This document shows, in pieces, positions 1 through 8,657 of a DNA stretch of 64,000 nucleotides. The translations under genes and the position numbers were made by a program. Below the pieces are notes generated by a model that saw only the letters and a list, made by a program, of their open reading frames with translations, ran no database searches and was not told where the DNA came from. Within the stretch, counting starts at the first letter, position 1, and every line of letters starts with the position of its first letter. The stretch covers positions 35,488 to 99,487 of the forward strand of contig JAFGKY010000136.1 of assembly GCA_016928305.1 (NCBI GenBank). Reading direction: 5' to 3'. This DNA comes from Bacteroidales bacterium. Lineage in GTDB: Bacteria > Bacteroidota > Bacteroidia > Bacteroidales > UBA10428.

Positions 1-270
1 CACACTGGGATGTATGATTTGATTTGCTGCTTCAAGCAGTTGTCTGTTATTAAAAACAAGGGAAGCAAAAAGGGTCCGGTTTAAGGTATTTCCTTCGTAT
101 ATGTCATTGCCGAATAATGCAATCAGGCTGTTACGTATATCTTGATCTGAATCCACAAGCAGCCGAGCTGCCTCATCGGCATAATAAACCGGTACTCCCA
201 GGCATTCAAATACCTTGCAAGCGGTAGTTTTGCCGCTGCCAATTCCACCGGTAACACCTACTTTTATCAT
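1..270 (-). CDS. coaE: Dephospho-CoA kinase, N-terminal part (gene runs off the window)
   Basis: Catalyses the last step of coenzyme A synthesis, ATP-dependent phosphorylation of dephospho-CoA, in the cytoplasm. The visible 90 residues begin MIKVGVTGGIGSGKTT, which contains the family's P-loop (GGIGSGKT), followed by YYADEAARLL, a region matching the CoA-substrate segment of CoaE, and end at IIHPSV; roughly the last 110 residues lie beyond base 1. The start codon overlaps the stop of the upstream ybbR-like gene as ATGA, so the two are probably translationally coupled. It is the last visible member of a nusB-yajC-ybbR-coaE run, an order commonly seen in Bacteroidota. The identification is firm despite truncation by the window edge. 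Confidence 0.95.
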   Translation of the reverse strand, partial: MIKVGVTGGIGSGKTTACKVFECLGVPVYYADEAARLLVDSDQDIRNSLIALFGNDIYEGNTLNRTLFASLVFNNRQLLEAANQIIHPSV

Positions 271-1286
271 TGTCTGGTAAGAAGGTATTCAACTCTCTCG
301 GGACTGAATTTGATGGCGTTTATTATATCAGGTGTATCCACCAGGAATAACCGCAGCTTTTTATCCGAATTGTTAAGGACGTCGTTATAATCGACATGGG
401 GTCTGATCCTTTCAGGATTGATCTTTTCATAGTTACTTAGGGTAATATTATAGCTAATTCTTATTCTTTCCGGGAATGTTTTCAGCTGAAGGCTGTCGGG
501 TAAATTAAGTGCAACCACCGGAAGATAATATTCTGCCTGCGTATACTTATCAACCGGTATAGTTACATATATCCTTTTCTGCGAATAACTGATACTTTGC
601 TGTTTTTCGAGGACACTGGTTTGCGTGACTGTGTCTTTAAGATCGGAACAAGTTAGCGGTTCAGTAAAAACACTGGTAATATTCTTTAATAAGCTACCGG
701 GTCCTGAAATTATTATACTGTCCGGCTCAACAACGATGTTTCCGTTTATCATAAATTGAGGGGCAAACATAGCTTGCAGATCATTGAACTTAGGCTTCAC
801 TGCAACCTTCTTTACCTCCATATTCGTGAACCTGAAAAATAACGTATCTGGTTCTATATTAAGTATTTCCACTCCCTCCAGTTCTTCTGAAAGGATATCT
901 TTAAATGAATTAGTAAGGATGTATAATGAATCGGGATTAGTATCGCGTGATATAAATGAATTTACATCGAACTTAATTGGAATAAGATTTAGATTAAGTT
1001 TGCTCAGAAGAATTCTTCTCCCTTTGGCTTTAACCTCTAACGTCAGTTTTTCAGGTAATTTATTCAGAATTACATAGTCTTCGGGTAAATTAATATACCT
1101 GACCGGATACAATATCTTATCTTCATAATCCAGCGACAATACGCGGAAAAACCAGAATATGGCGGACAACAGGAAAAAGAACAGGAAAGTAATGAAATTC
1201 CGATGATGATTTGAACGGAAATCCAGTAAAAGAGCACTATACTTTCTAAAGACAGATTGAATTTTATAAAATAAAGTTGTCTTCAA
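267..1286 (-). CDS. YbbR-like domain protein (membrane anchored)
   Basis: A 339-residue protein with one N-terminal membrane segment (about residues 28-48, FITFLFFFLLSAIFWFF) and an exported body of YbbR-type repeats. Signatures are LPEKLTLEVKAKGR at about 77-90 and repeated short beta-strand units containing proline, as in LPDSLQLKTFPERIRI. In Firmicutes the homologue CdaR binds the diadenylate cyclase CdaA; in Bacteroidota the function is less clear and no cdaA is seen here. It lies between yajC and coaE on the same strand, 60 bases after yajC and overlapping coaE by 4 bases. A strong hairpin lies just before its start. Family assignment is good; the c-di-AMP role is only inference. Confidence 0.85.
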   Translation of the reverse strand: MKTTLFYKIQSVFRKYSALLLDFRSNHHRNFITFLFFFLLSAIFWFFRVLSLDYEDKILYPVRYINLPEDYVILNKLPEKLTLEVKAKGRRILLSKLNLNLIPIKFDVNSFISRDTNPDSLYILTNSFKDILSEELEGVEILNIEPDTLFFRFTNMEVKKVAVKPKFNDLQAMFAPQFMINGNIVVEPDSIIISGPGSLLKNITSVFTEPLTCSDLKDTVTQTSVLEKQQSISYSQKRIYVTIPVDKYTQAEYYLPVVALNLPDSLQLKTFPERIRISYNITLSNYEKINPERIRPHVDYNDVLNNSDKKLRLFLVDTPDIINAIKFSPERVEYLLTRQ

Positions 1287-1295
1287 CCGGAATAA

Positions 1296-1330
1296 AGTTT
1301 AAGGTATATAATGCAAATATACCTTAAACT
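1296..1330 (-). promoter_or_regulatory. Perfect 14-bp hairpin carrying a TAnnTTTG box, upstream of ybbR
   Basis: Arms AGTTTAAGGTATAT (1296-1309) and its exact complement (1317-1330) enclose a 7-base loop, between the yajC stop and the ybbR start. On the minus strand the loop and right arm read TATATTTGC (TATATTTG at 1314-1321), an exact match to the Bacteroidota -7 promoter element. No clear TTTG -33 box lies 19-21 bases upstream. The run after the hairpin is only TTTATT, so a strong terminator is unlikely. It could be an internal promoter with a palindromic operator, or an mRNA processing or stability hairpin. Confidence 0.45.
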
Positions 1331-1346
1331 CTGAAATAAGTGTTCC

Positions 1347-1676
1347 TTATTGCTGGTTTTCAATATCTACTTCCGATCTGACAATAGCGCTTTTATCAAC
1401 TTTCAGCAGCATATTATTTCCAACGTCAATGGTAATAACATTATTCGAGATATTGTTAATTTTACCATAGATGCCACCGGCGGTAACAATTTTATCCCCT
1501 TTTTTGAGGGAATCCCTGAAATTCTTCAAATCTTTCTGCTTTTTCATCTGCGGACGTATCAGAAAAAAATAGAAAACAACCATGACAAGGATTAGTGGAA
1601 TGAAGGTTGTCCATGGTTTCTGTCCCTCCTGGGGTTGTGTCATTAAAATGATGTTTGTTAAAAAGTTCATTATCAT
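1347..1676 (-). CDS. yajC: Preprotein translocase accessory subunit YajC
   Basis: A 109-residue inner-membrane protein that associates with SecDF-YidC in the Sec translocon. One transmembrane segment (about residues 21-41, WTTFIPLILVMVVFYFFLIR) is followed by the family signature RPQMKKQKDLKNFRDSLKKG and a small beta-rich domain (KIVTAGGIYGKINNISNNVITIDVG). Length is typical. It lies 48 bases downstream of nusB on the same strand and is likely co-transcribed. The start could be Met1 or Met3; both leave the membrane segment intact. Confidence 0.95.
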   Translation of the reverse strand: MIMNFLTNIILMTQPQEGQKPWTTFIPLILVMVVFYFFLIRPQMKKQKDLKNFRDSLKKGDKIVTAGGIYGKINNISNNVITIDVGNNMLLKVDKSAIVRSEVDIENQQ

Positions 1677-1724
1677 AAGTATTAATTTGTAAATAATATT
1701 AGCTGTTTAATAAAATGAAAAAGA

Positions 1725-2699
1725 CTAATTGTCTAATCGTGAGTCGGTTTCGCCAATTAATCCTCTTCCGGTTTTCTTGATTTTTTCGGTTTGTTTCAGG
1801 TATTTGAAAATCTTATCCAGCAGACCGTTTATGAAAATTCTGCTTTTTTCGGTGCTGTAACTCTTGGCTATTTCAAGGTATTCATTAATGGTGACCTTGG
1901 TAGGAATAAAAGGGAATTCAACAGCTTCAGCAATTGCCATTTCAAGGATGAGAAAATCCATAAAGGCAATCCTGTCTATATCCCAGTTCTTCGTGAAGGA
2001 TTCAACAATTGCCCTGTATTCTTCCCGATACAGGATGGATTTACGAAACAGGTTTTTCACAAAGTCCTGATCTTCCTTGTTCTTAAAAAGAGGGAGAAGC
2101 TGATTTTTCTCATTTTCGTTCTCGACAAATCCTTTAATAGTTTTGATAATCATACTGATAACAAATTCAACCTCATCATTCCAGAAAATACTTTGTTCCT
2201 CAAGTACCTGATAAAGACCTTCGAATGTAGCTAACTCCTTGTTGTATATATCAATAATAATCTTTTTATCTTCCTCAAATGATCGCACCGGGTTCTCCAT
2301 GTAATCTTTGAAGAATTTAGCCATGCGGATTTTATTGTGCAACTTTTTAATAAGGTCCGGTGTTTGTGCCCATGTAAGGGGTGTTTTGGTAAGGTAATCC
2401 GTTAGCTGTGAATTTGTCCTTAACATGCCAATGACTTTGTTTTCAATGAATTTGGTATTTGGATTCAGATCCTCGAAGGATGGTATTTTCTTTTGCAGGG
2501 CAATTTCGATGCGAGCTGAAGCATAATCAGCAATTTCAACGATGAGTATGAGAAGATAATGATACAGATCATACGACTTTTGAATACTAAAGAATAAGTT
2601 CTTTTCGGCTTTATTTATTTCCCCATCCTCATTCTGAAAGTAGGCATAAAGCATCTGCAATATTTTGATTCGTAATATCCTTCTGCTGATCATGATCAA
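1725..2699 (-). CDS. nusB: Transcription antitermination factor NusB (long Bacteroidota form)
   Basis: NusB binds boxA RNA with ribosomal protein S10 to promote antitermination in rRNA transcription. The product is 324 residues, about twice the E. coli protein, as is usual in Bacteroidota: an N-terminal extension starting ISRRILRIKILQMLYAYFQ is followed by a C-terminal NusB fold (WDIDRIAFMDFLILEMAIAE, then PTKVTINEYLEIAKSYSTEK at about 270-295). Both segments carry the conserved helices of the family. The start is probably Met3 (MISRRIL), two codons inside the longest frame. It heads the nusB-yajC-ybbR-coaE gene run. Confidence 0.93.
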   Translation of the reverse strand: MIMISRRILRIKILQMLYAYFQNEDGEINKAEKNLFFSIQKSYDLYHYLLILIVEIADYASARIEIALQKKIPSFEDLNPNTKFIENKVIGMLRTNSQLTDYLTKTPLTWAQTPDLIKKLHNKIRMAKFFKDYMENPVRSFEEDKKIIIDIYNKELATFEGLYQVLEEQSIFWNDEVEFVISMIIKTIKGFVENENEKNQLLPLFKNKEDQDFVKNLFRKSILYREEYRAIVESFTKNWDIDRIAFMDFLILEMAIAEAVEFPFIPTKVTINEYLEIAKSYSTEKSRIFINGLLDKIFKYLKQTEKIKKTGRGLIGETDSRLDN

Positions 2700-2908
2700 A
2701 AGAACCCGGAATAACTTACTTTAAATGAAGTGCAAATTAAATGCTTTTTTTCATAACAAACAACCTATCCTGTTCTTAACTGCCAGCTGGTGTAATCTCT
2801 GTATGTAAGGACTATACGTTAATATGAAGCGATGCCGTATCCCGTCCTGTAAAAACGAAAAAATGATACTTAATAAATGGTATTTATAGGCATTTTAAAA
2901 AAAATATA

Positions 2909-2916
2909 TATTTTTG
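2909..2916 (+). promoter_or_regulatory. -7 promoter element TATTTTTG for the DUF3276 gene
   Basis: Exact match to the Bacteroidota -7 consensus TAnnTTTG, 36 bases before the ATG of the downstream gene, which would give a leader of about 30 bases. No convincing TTTG -33 element is visible at the expected 19-21 base spacing; that region is A/T rich. The 253-base gap between the divergent nusB and DUF3276 genes shows nothing else I can name. Confidence 0.45.
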
Positions 2917-2952
2917 AATAGAATTAACCTGTACTAATACCCAAAGTTTATT

Positions 2953-3351
2953 ATGGAAGGAGAAACTGACAAAAAAGAAGTCGTAGAGAAAGTTGAACGG
3001 CAAGAGATTTTCTCAAAGTCATTGAGGGCAGGGAAGAGAACTTATTTCTTCGATGTTAAGGCAACCCGGAGAAATGACTATTACCTGACAATTACGGAAA
3101 GTAAAAAGCGTTTTAATAAAGATGGACGCTTTCATTATGAGAAGCATAAAATTTTCCTGTATAAGGAGGATTTTGATGCTTTTATGGAGTATCTCGAGGA
3201 GGTGGTTTCTTATATTAAGACCGCTAATCCACAAACTGTTGATCATACCGGATCATATGATGATGAAGCGGCTGATGATTATACCAATGTGGAGTTTGAT
3301 GACCTCGAAGGCGTTGAATCATCGGGCACAAACCTGGAAAAGAAAGAGTAA
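2953..3351 (+). CDS. DUF3276 / PUR-family nucleic-acid-binding protein
   Basis: A 132-residue protein of the Bacteroidota DUF3276 family, whose fold resembles the PUR-alpha repeat that binds single-stranded DNA or RNA. The PUR-like core spans about residues 17-90: EIFSKSLRAGKRTYFFDVKA, then NDYYLTITESKKRF and YEKHKIFLYKEDF, the alternating strands and helix of the family. The acidic C-terminal tail (about 100-132, DDEAADDY and EFDDLEG) is typical and probably disordered. A monocistronic unit with its own promoter and terminator. Cellular role unknown; an RNA- or DNA-binding housekeeping role is inferred from the family. Confidence 0.88.
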   Translation: MEGETDKKEVVEKVERQEIFSKSLRAGKRTYFFDVKATRRNDYYLTITESKKRFNKDGRFHYEKHKIFLYKEDFDAFMEYLEEVVSYIKTANPQTVDHTGSYDDEAADDYTNVEFDDLEGVESSGTNLEKKE

Positions 3352-3355
3352 CAAT

Positions 3356-3387
3356 AGGACGGATAATTTCTGTTATCCGTCCTTTCG
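3356..3387 (+). terminator. Rho-independent terminator after DUF3276
   Basis: Perfect 11-bp stem AGGACGGATAA (3356-3366) / TTATCCGTCCT (3373-3383), loop of 6, followed by TTCGTTT. Starts 4 bases after the stop codon. The U-tract is interrupted but the stem is strong. Confidence 0.8.
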
Positions 3388-3433
3388 TTTAGGTGATATG
3401 GGTAGTGCTTAATCGTGCGGCAGTATTCGTTAA

Positions 3434-4147
3434 CTACTTCAAATAAACACGAATTTCCTCAGAAGTGAGTATTTTCACGTTGGTAATAACATAATCCTGC
3501 CTTATGAAGTCACCTAAATTGTTGCATTCCTGAATCACTGTTTTGAATAAGGTTTGCACAGGGATTCTCAGAGGAATTATGGTTATTAATGAACAGATCT
3601 CATTATCAAATACTATTTTTTCAAGTTCTCCACCTGCGCGACTTAGGTAAAACTCAATTTCAGCACGGATTATTTTTTGCTGTAAGAGTGTGAAAGAACT
3701 TTTATTGGATGCGATGAGAGCGGCAAAGTATCTAAGTTTTAATCCTTTACCCCCAAGGCCGGTGGAAATAAGAATCTGATTTTCATCCAGAATCTTGCTT
3801 TCAATCAACATGCGACTTTCCTGTAACGCAAGATAAGCCCAGTCTCTTAAACTGGGATTGGGTTCCTTGACATATTTCTCCAACGTACGATAAGCCTCAA
3901 TATCATCAACTGCAGCAAGTCTTACCAAAAGGTTTTTCTGATCTTCAACCGGTAAATTGGACCGGAAAATTTCATCTTTGTTTCTAATAACCTCATCCGG
4001 ATTCAATTCTTTAATTGCTTTTTTTGAATAGTCGTAATACTCCATCTGGACCTTAAGGTCGATCTGGTCTTCAAGAATACTAACCTGCCCGTTGACATTG
4101 CCGAATAATTCCTGTATTTTGTCGTATATGTTCTCGTTTTCAATCAA
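3434..4147 (-). CDS. Hypothetical helical protein, Bacteroidota type
   Basis: A 237-residue soluble protein that I cannot assign to a named family. It has no signal peptide or membrane segment. The middle (about residues 60-150: LVRLAAVDDIEAYRTLEKY, PSLRDWAYLALQESRML, LKLRYFAALIAS) has the rhythm of HEAT-like helical repeats, with paired amphipathic helices and the RDWAYLAL pattern common in such repeats. It converges with the DUF3276 gene, 46 bases past that gene's terminator region, and is followed in its own direction by no near gene. Probably a scaffold or binding protein by fold; function unknown. Confidence 0.7.
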   Translation of the reverse strand: MIENENIYDKIQELFGNVNGQVSILEDQIDLKVQMEYYDYSKKAIKELNPDEVIRNKDEIFRSNLPVEDQKNLLVRLAAVDDIEAYRTLEKYVKEPNPSLRDWAYLALQESRMLIESKILDENQILISTGLGGKGLKLRYFAALIASNKSSFTLLQQKIIRAEIEFYLSRAGGELEKIVFDNEICSLITIIPLRIPVQTLFKTVIQECNNLGDFIRQDYVITNVKILTSEEIRVYLK

Positions 4148-4295
4148 AGGAACATATATTTATATGGTTATCGTTTTTAAATATAAGAAAACAAACAATA
4201 AATGGCAACAAAAAGTAATAAAAGATTTTACCTTATGTCTGAATATATTACCTGCAAATCGGAATCGGTAAAAAAAACCGCAGGTGCGATTTTTG

Positions 4296-4379
4296 TGCCC
4301 AGGACAAGACTCGAACTTGCACGCTTTTTACGGCGCCAGCCCCTCAAGCTGGTGTGTCTACCAATTCCACCACCTGGGC
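4296..4379 (-). tRNA. tRNA-Leu (anticodon GAG)
   Basis: Class II tRNA of 84 bases with a long variable arm. The 7-bp acceptor stem GCCCAGG/CCTGGGC, D-arm GGTAGACAC, anticodon stem CCAGC/GCTGG with loop TTGAGGG (anticodon GAG, reads CUC/CUU), T-arm with GTTCGAGTC, and discriminator A are all present. CCA is not encoded. It forms a tandem pair with a second tRNA-Leu 97 bases upstream on the same strand; that second gene would be transcribed first. Confidence 0.97.
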
Positions 4380-4476
4380 AATTATGCCGGTGTGCTTCGC
4401 ACGTCGTAGTCCCGATGCATCGAAACTAAGTCTGTCATGCTTCACACCGTTGTCCCGGTGTGTCGGGACGAAGGCG

Positions 4477-4560
4477 TGCCTGGAACAGGACTCGAACCTG
4501 CACGTCCTTGCGAACACTAGTCCCTGAAACTAGCGCGTCTACCAATTCCGCCATCCAGGC
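4477..4560 (-). tRNA. tRNA-Leu (anticodon CAG)
   Basis: Class II tRNA of 84 bases: acceptor GCCTGGA paired at the 3' end, D-arm GGTAGACGC, anticodon stem CTAGT/ACTAG with loop TTCAGGG (anticodon CAG, reads CUG), long variable arm, T-loop GTTCGAGTC, discriminator A. The spacer to the next tRNA-Leu holds a GTCCCG/CGGGAC stem-loop at 4453-4470, possibly a processing site of a shared precursor. Confidence 0.97.
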
Positions 4561-4702
4561 TTGTAATAATAAATGCTTTGAACAGGATATGAAAACGGAC
4601 TGCAAATATAAAAATTCTTGGCTGATTTCATGAAAAGAAAACAACATTTTCGATCCTGTAATTTCACTTCGCTGAAAGCTCGTGAAATCATAGTCTCATT
4701 AA

Positions 4703-4727
4703 CAAAAAAGACCGGCTTTCACCGGTC
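4703..4727 (-). terminator. Rho-independent terminator of the PKD lipoprotein gene
   Basis: Read on the minus strand, GACCGG / CCGGTC (4710-4727, loop of 6) is followed by TTTTTTG. It lies about 50 bases after the stop codon of the lipoprotein gene and before the tRNA pair. Confidence 0.75.
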
Positions 4728-4774
4728 TACTGCATAGTTGCGATTAACATAACGCCCTTTTTAGGGCAATATCT

Positions 4775-5470
4775 TTATCGGGCTTGTTTGCCCGGATTCT
4801 TTCTTTCGACTTTGACCACTTTGTATTGTACAACATTCCTCCCGTCTTTTCGGTTCACACTTCCAACATAGTCTACATAAAATGTGTATTGATTTACTTC
4901 ATGCCGTATAAGGGGAAACGTTTTAACGTTGTTCATATCATCATTGGCCAGTATGTAATTATTATGTGTCGGATGCCAGATGTCGACATAATATATAATA
5001 GGATCCAATCCGTAAATAATGGCTATTCCGTTTGCATCTGTATACCATTCCATACCATATAACCAGTTTGTTTCATGGTCCCAATCATATTGCGTTCTAT
5101 ACAGCCTTATACTGGCCTCAGGTACAGGATAATGATCATAGTATTCCAATACTTCAATATCAAGTGTTGTAGAAAGTACATCAATATACATGGATGCCCG
5201 GTCAATATTTTTAGTCCCCTGATAAGCCTCTAATGTTACCAGATACCGGCCAGGTATTTCATAAGCATGAGTTGGATTTGACAATGATGAGACAGTTCCG
5301 TCACCAAAATCCCATTTAAACAGATCTGCATTGGTGGAAGTGTTTGAAAAGTAAACCAATTCGTACACATCAACAACATTGCTGTTGACATAAAAATCTG
5401 CTTCCGGTGAGCGCTCACAGCTACTTATCAGAAGAACGAGGATAGCTGATAGTATGATTATTTTTTTCAT
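4775..5470 (-). CDS. PKD-domain lipoprotein
   Basis: A 231-residue exported lipoprotein. The N-terminus MKKIIILSAILVLLISSC is a signal peptide ending in a lipobox with Cys18 as the acylation site. A PKD domain follows at about residues 25-95, recognised from YFSNTSTNADLFKWDFGDGT, NPTHAYEIPGRYLVTLEA. The C-terminal 120 residues are beta-rich and resemble a carboxypeptidase-regulatory-like fold (EASIRLYRTQYDW, DANGIAIIYGLDPIIYYVDI), without a catalytic motif. Probably a surface or periplasmic binding protein. It stands alone with its own terminator. Confidence 0.85.
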   Translation of the reverse strand: MKKIIILSAILVLLISSCERSPEADFYVNSNVVDVYELVYFSNTSTNADLFKWDFGDGTVSSLSNPTHAYEIPGRYLVTLEAYQGTKNIDRASMYIDVLSTTLDIEVLEYYDHYPVPEASIRLYRTQYDWDHETNWLYGMEWYTDANGIAIIYGLDPIIYYVDIWHPTHNNYILANDDMNNVKTFPLIRHEVNQYTFYVDYVGSVNRKDGRNVVQYKVVKVERKNPGKQAR

Positions 5471-5643
5471 GGCTTCATGATTTATTATTCCTTATAACTA
5501 TCAGTTTCAAATATTATGCCATTGATTTTTTTCCGTGTTATTTTACTATACGATGAAGCAATTAAAAAAGTTAAGTTGTTTTGCCCATTTTTATTTTAAT
5601 TTTAATGGCGGTAATTCCAGTAATATATCCAACCTTGTTGACG

Positions 5644-8529
5644 ATGAATACCGGCTCTATCACAAAGCCTTTCTTAAAAGCTGTAGCTGAAGATCTTATA
5701 CACAGGTTTGGAATCAATCTTTCATCGATCTGTGTCGTTTTTCCGAATAAACGAGCAAGACTGTTTTTTAGTCAATATTTGGGTGAAACTTCCGAAGGCA
5801 AAACCGTCTGGTCTCCATCTTACAGAACCATCTCCGAACTGGTTCGCGAGCTATCCGGCTTGACTCTTGCTGATAAAATACAGTTATTGTTTGAATTGTT
5901 TTCGGTCTATAAAAGAATCACCGGAACATTTGAAAACTTTGATGATTTCTATTATTATAGTGAGATTTTACTATCTGATTATGAGGAAATTGACAAAAGC
6001 CTGGTTAATGCCAGGGATATTTTCAGGAATTTATCTGATCAGAAAGTTATTGAGAACTATTTTAATTACTTGTCAGATAATCAACTAATTGCAATAAGAC
6101 AGTTTTGGAGCTCCTTCAATGGAAAACCCATTTCAAAGGATCAAAAGGAATTTATTCGGTTCTGGGATATCCTGTATGAGGTCTATGTTTCATTCCGTGA
6201 GCAACTTATGAGAAAACAACTTGCCTACGAAGGTATGATATACCGCGAAGTAGCTGAGAAATTATCAGGAACGGATACAGTATTATTTCCTTTTGAACGC
6301 TATGTATTGGTCGGTTTTAATGCTTTAAATGCATGTGAAGAGATCCTTTTTAACCATCTTAAAAACATTAATAAGGCTATCTTTTACTGGGATTATGATG
6401 AATATTACACCCGGTCGGATGCACATGAAGCGGGCTATTTTATAAGGGGCAACAGCAGACGCTATAAAGCTCCGGATCTGTCAGTTGACTATTCCAACCT
6501 CACAAAGACAAATAAAAACATTATAGTCCTTCCGGTTTCTTCAACTACAGCACAGGCTAAAGCAATTCCGGCTGTTTTCAGTATGTTAAAGCTCTCCGGG
6601 GAGAACGATTTTCGGCATACAGCGCTCGTATTGCCGGAAGAGAGGCTCATGTTGCCGGTATTGTATTCTCTTCCGGAATGCATACGAGATGTAAATGTTA
6701 CTATGGGGTATCCGCTCAGGGAATCATCTGTATTTGCATTTATCGAGCTTATTTATCAGTTGTACCGGAACTCTATGGATCACCCCGGCGATGAAACAGT
6801 ATTTTTTTACAAGGATGTTATCGCTTTGCTGAAACATCCTTTTGTTTGTTCATATTACAAGGATATTGTTGACCAACTGATCGGTAATATACGGAAGAAT
6901 AATAGAACGTATGTGGGCATAAAGGAACTTCATCAGATGCATGAATTGCAGTTGTTTTTTCAACCTGTCAAAAGTGCTGCCGACTCAGTTTCCTGTATAT
7001 TGTCCATGCTGAAATATACTGTATGTAACCTGTTAGCGGATAACAAAAGGCCAATTAATCAATTGCAGCTGGAGTGTATTTATCAGGCATATACCGGTAT
7101 CACACGCTTATCAGATATACTCAGTACTTCAGACCTTACGTTTTCAGCTCAACTGTTTTTCAGGCTCATCCGGAAGATATGCCGGGGAATGACAGTGCCC
7201 TTTGCTGGTGAACCGTTGGCCGGACTGCAGATACTTGGCATCCTTGAGACCCGCTTGCTCGACTTTGAAAATGTAATTGTATTATCCATGAACGAGGGCA
7301 TTGTACCGCGTTCTTTACCCTTATCGTCTTTTATTCCCAACAACCTGAGATTTGGCTTTGGAATGTCAGTTCCCGAACATCATGATGCTGTCTATGCCTA
7401 TTATTTTTATCGGTTGATACAACGTGCCTCCAATGTTTTTCTGATGTACAATGAAAGTGCTGACGGCTTGAGAACAGGGGAAAGAAGCCGTTTTATACAT
7501 CAACTGGCAAATGAGGCTCCTTTCAGGATTAAGGAAATCAGGCTGGAAACCTCTTTTGCGGAAAGTCCTGTAAAGAAAATTGTTATAGAGAAAACACAGC
7601 CTGTATTGTCCAGGCTGAATGCGTATCTTGACGAAGCCGCTGAATGCTGGTTGTCGCCCAGTGCTATCAATGAGTATATTAACTGTCCGTTAAAATTCTA
7701 TTTCCATCATATCGCATCATTGAAGGAGACAGAGGAAGTTGCTGAAGCTATAGATCCTCTCATCTTTGGAAACCTCTTGCATGTTTCCATGTATGAGCTT
7801 TACAAGCCTTATGTGGGCAAAGATATAAACCAGGACATAATCTCGGGGATCATTAAAGAAGATAATAAGCTGGAATCCACTATTATTTCCTCATTCCATC
7901 GGGTGTTATATAAAACCGTTATTCCGAAAACAAATGAACTGACCGGGATGCATACCATCATCAAGGAGATAATCAAAAAGTATGTTGTGCAAATGCTGAA
8001 GGCCGATCACAGTAATTGTCCATTTCACCTCCTTTCGCTTGAGGAAAGATACAGAATGTCTGTACCGCTTGTGTTACAAGGTAGGAAAAAACAGGTTCGG
8101 ATTGGCGGAATCATTGACCGGATCGATCAGTATAAAGGGGCTATTCGCATCATTGACTATAAAACGGGTCCCGAAAAATTGTCTTTTCAAAGCCTGGAAT
8201 CGCTTTTTACGGCATTGCCTTTAAAAAGAAATGATGCTGTATTCCAGGTGTTCCTGTACGCTTATTTATACAAACATAAATTTCCCGATGCTCCTGTAAT
8301 ACCATGCCTTGCTTTTTTGCGCGACAGTTACAAACCGGATTTCAGCTGGCTGCTGAAAGATCAGTCTGATCGCAGTGAGGTGTTGGAATTTAGGTCATAC
8401 GATCAACCTTTTGGTGAACACCTGAAATTCATGTTGGAAATACTTTTTGATCCTTCAAAGCCTTTTACACAAACATCCGCGGAGGAATTTTGCGGTTTTT
8501 GTGAATATCGCCGGATTTGTCACCGCTAA
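5644..8529 (+). CDS. PD-(D/E)XK nuclease family protein, AddB-like
   Basis: A large (about 960 residue) protein related to AddB/RexB, the inactivated-helicase plus nuclease subunit of AddAB double-strand-break resection complexes. The N-terminus (FLKAVAEDLIHRFG, CVVFPNKRARLFFSQYL) matches Bacteroidota AddB-like proteins. The RecB-type nuclease is C-terminal: SPSAINEYINCPLKFYFHHI at about 675, then GGIIDRID and IIDYKTG at about 836 supplying the catalytic Asp and Lys, and CGFCEYRRIC near the end, which with the upstream Cys forms the expected Fe-S cluster ligands. I chose ATG 5644 (MNTGSITK) because the 21 upstream residues are hydrophobic and start at TTG; the longer form begins at 5581. No addA/UvrD gene is adjacent. 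Confidence 0.85.
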   Translation: MNTGSITKPFLKAVAEDLIHRFGINLSSICVVFPNKRARLFFSQYLGETSEGKTVWSPSYRTISELVRELSGLTLADKIQLLFELFSVYKRITGTFENFDDFYYYSEILLSDYEEIDKSLVNARDIFRNLSDQKVIENYFNYLSDNQLIAIRQFWSSFNGKPISKDQKEFIRFWDILYEVYVSFREQLMRKQLAYEGMIYREVAEKLSGTDTVLFPFERYVLVGFNALNACEEILFNHLKNINKAIFYWDYDEYYTRSDAHEAGYFIRGNSRRYKAPDLSVDYSNLTKTNKNIIVLPVSSTTAQAKAIPAVFSMLKLSGENDFRHTALVLPEERLMLPVLYSLPECIRDVNVTMGYPLRESSVFAFIELIYQLYRNSMDHPGDETVFFYKDVIALLKHPFVCSYYKDIVDQLIGNIRKNNRTYVGIKELHQMHELQLFFQPVKSAADSVSCILSMLKYTVCNLLADNKRPINQLQLECIYQAYTGITRLSDILSTSDLTFSAQLFFRLIRKICRGMTVPFAGEPLAGLQILGILETRLLDFENVIVLSMNEGIVPRSLPLSSFIPNNLRFGFGMSVPEHHDAVYAYYFYRLIQRASNVFLMYNESADGLRTGERSRFIHQLANEAPFRIKEIRLETSFAESPVKKIVIEKTQPVLSRLNAYLDEAAECWLSPSAINEYINCPLKFYFHHIASLKETEEVAEAIDPLIFGNLLHVSMYELYKPYVGKDINQDIISGIIKEDNKLESTIISSFHRVLYKTVIPKTNELTGMHTIIKEIIKKYVVQMLKADHSNCPFHLLSLEERYRMSVPLVLQGRKKQVRIGGIIDRIDQYKGAIRIIDYKTGPEKLSFQSLESLFTALPLKRNDAVFQVFLYAYLYKHKFPDAPVIPCLAFLRDSYKPDFSWLLKDQSDRSEVLEFRSYDQPFGEHLKFMLEILFDPSKPFTQTSAEEFCGFCEYRRICHR

Positions 8530-8602
8530 TTTAGATTACCTGTATTGGTTGCAGACACTATGGTTAATCATTATCGAATGGGCAGCATAACGGATTAACA
8601 GA

Positions 8603-8638
8603 TTAATAAAAAAGTCAACGTTATTCAGGCATTGACTT
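8603..8638 (-). terminator. Probable terminator of trmD
   Basis: On the minus strand AAGTCAA (8632-8638) pairs with TTGACTT (8612-8618) across a 13-base loop and is followed by TTTTATTAAT. It directly follows a short heptad repeat after the trmD stop. The stem is only 7 bp. Confidence 0.55.
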
Positions 8639-8656
8639 ACCGAATACCGAATACCG
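8639..8656. repeat. Heptad repeat ACCGAAT, 2.6 copies, at the trmD stop
   Basis: ACCGAAT-ACCGAAT-ACCG ends one base before the trmD stop codon (8658-8660). The same unit occurs as four perfect copies after aat at 32797-32824. A member of the family of period-7 repeats found at gene ends in this window. Confidence 0.8.
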
Positions 8657-8657
8657 T

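Noticed and set aside
4202..4647. Two short ORFs overlapping the tRNA-Leu genes
   Set aside because: They are translations of tRNA sequence and its spacer; cloverleaf structures explain this DNA.
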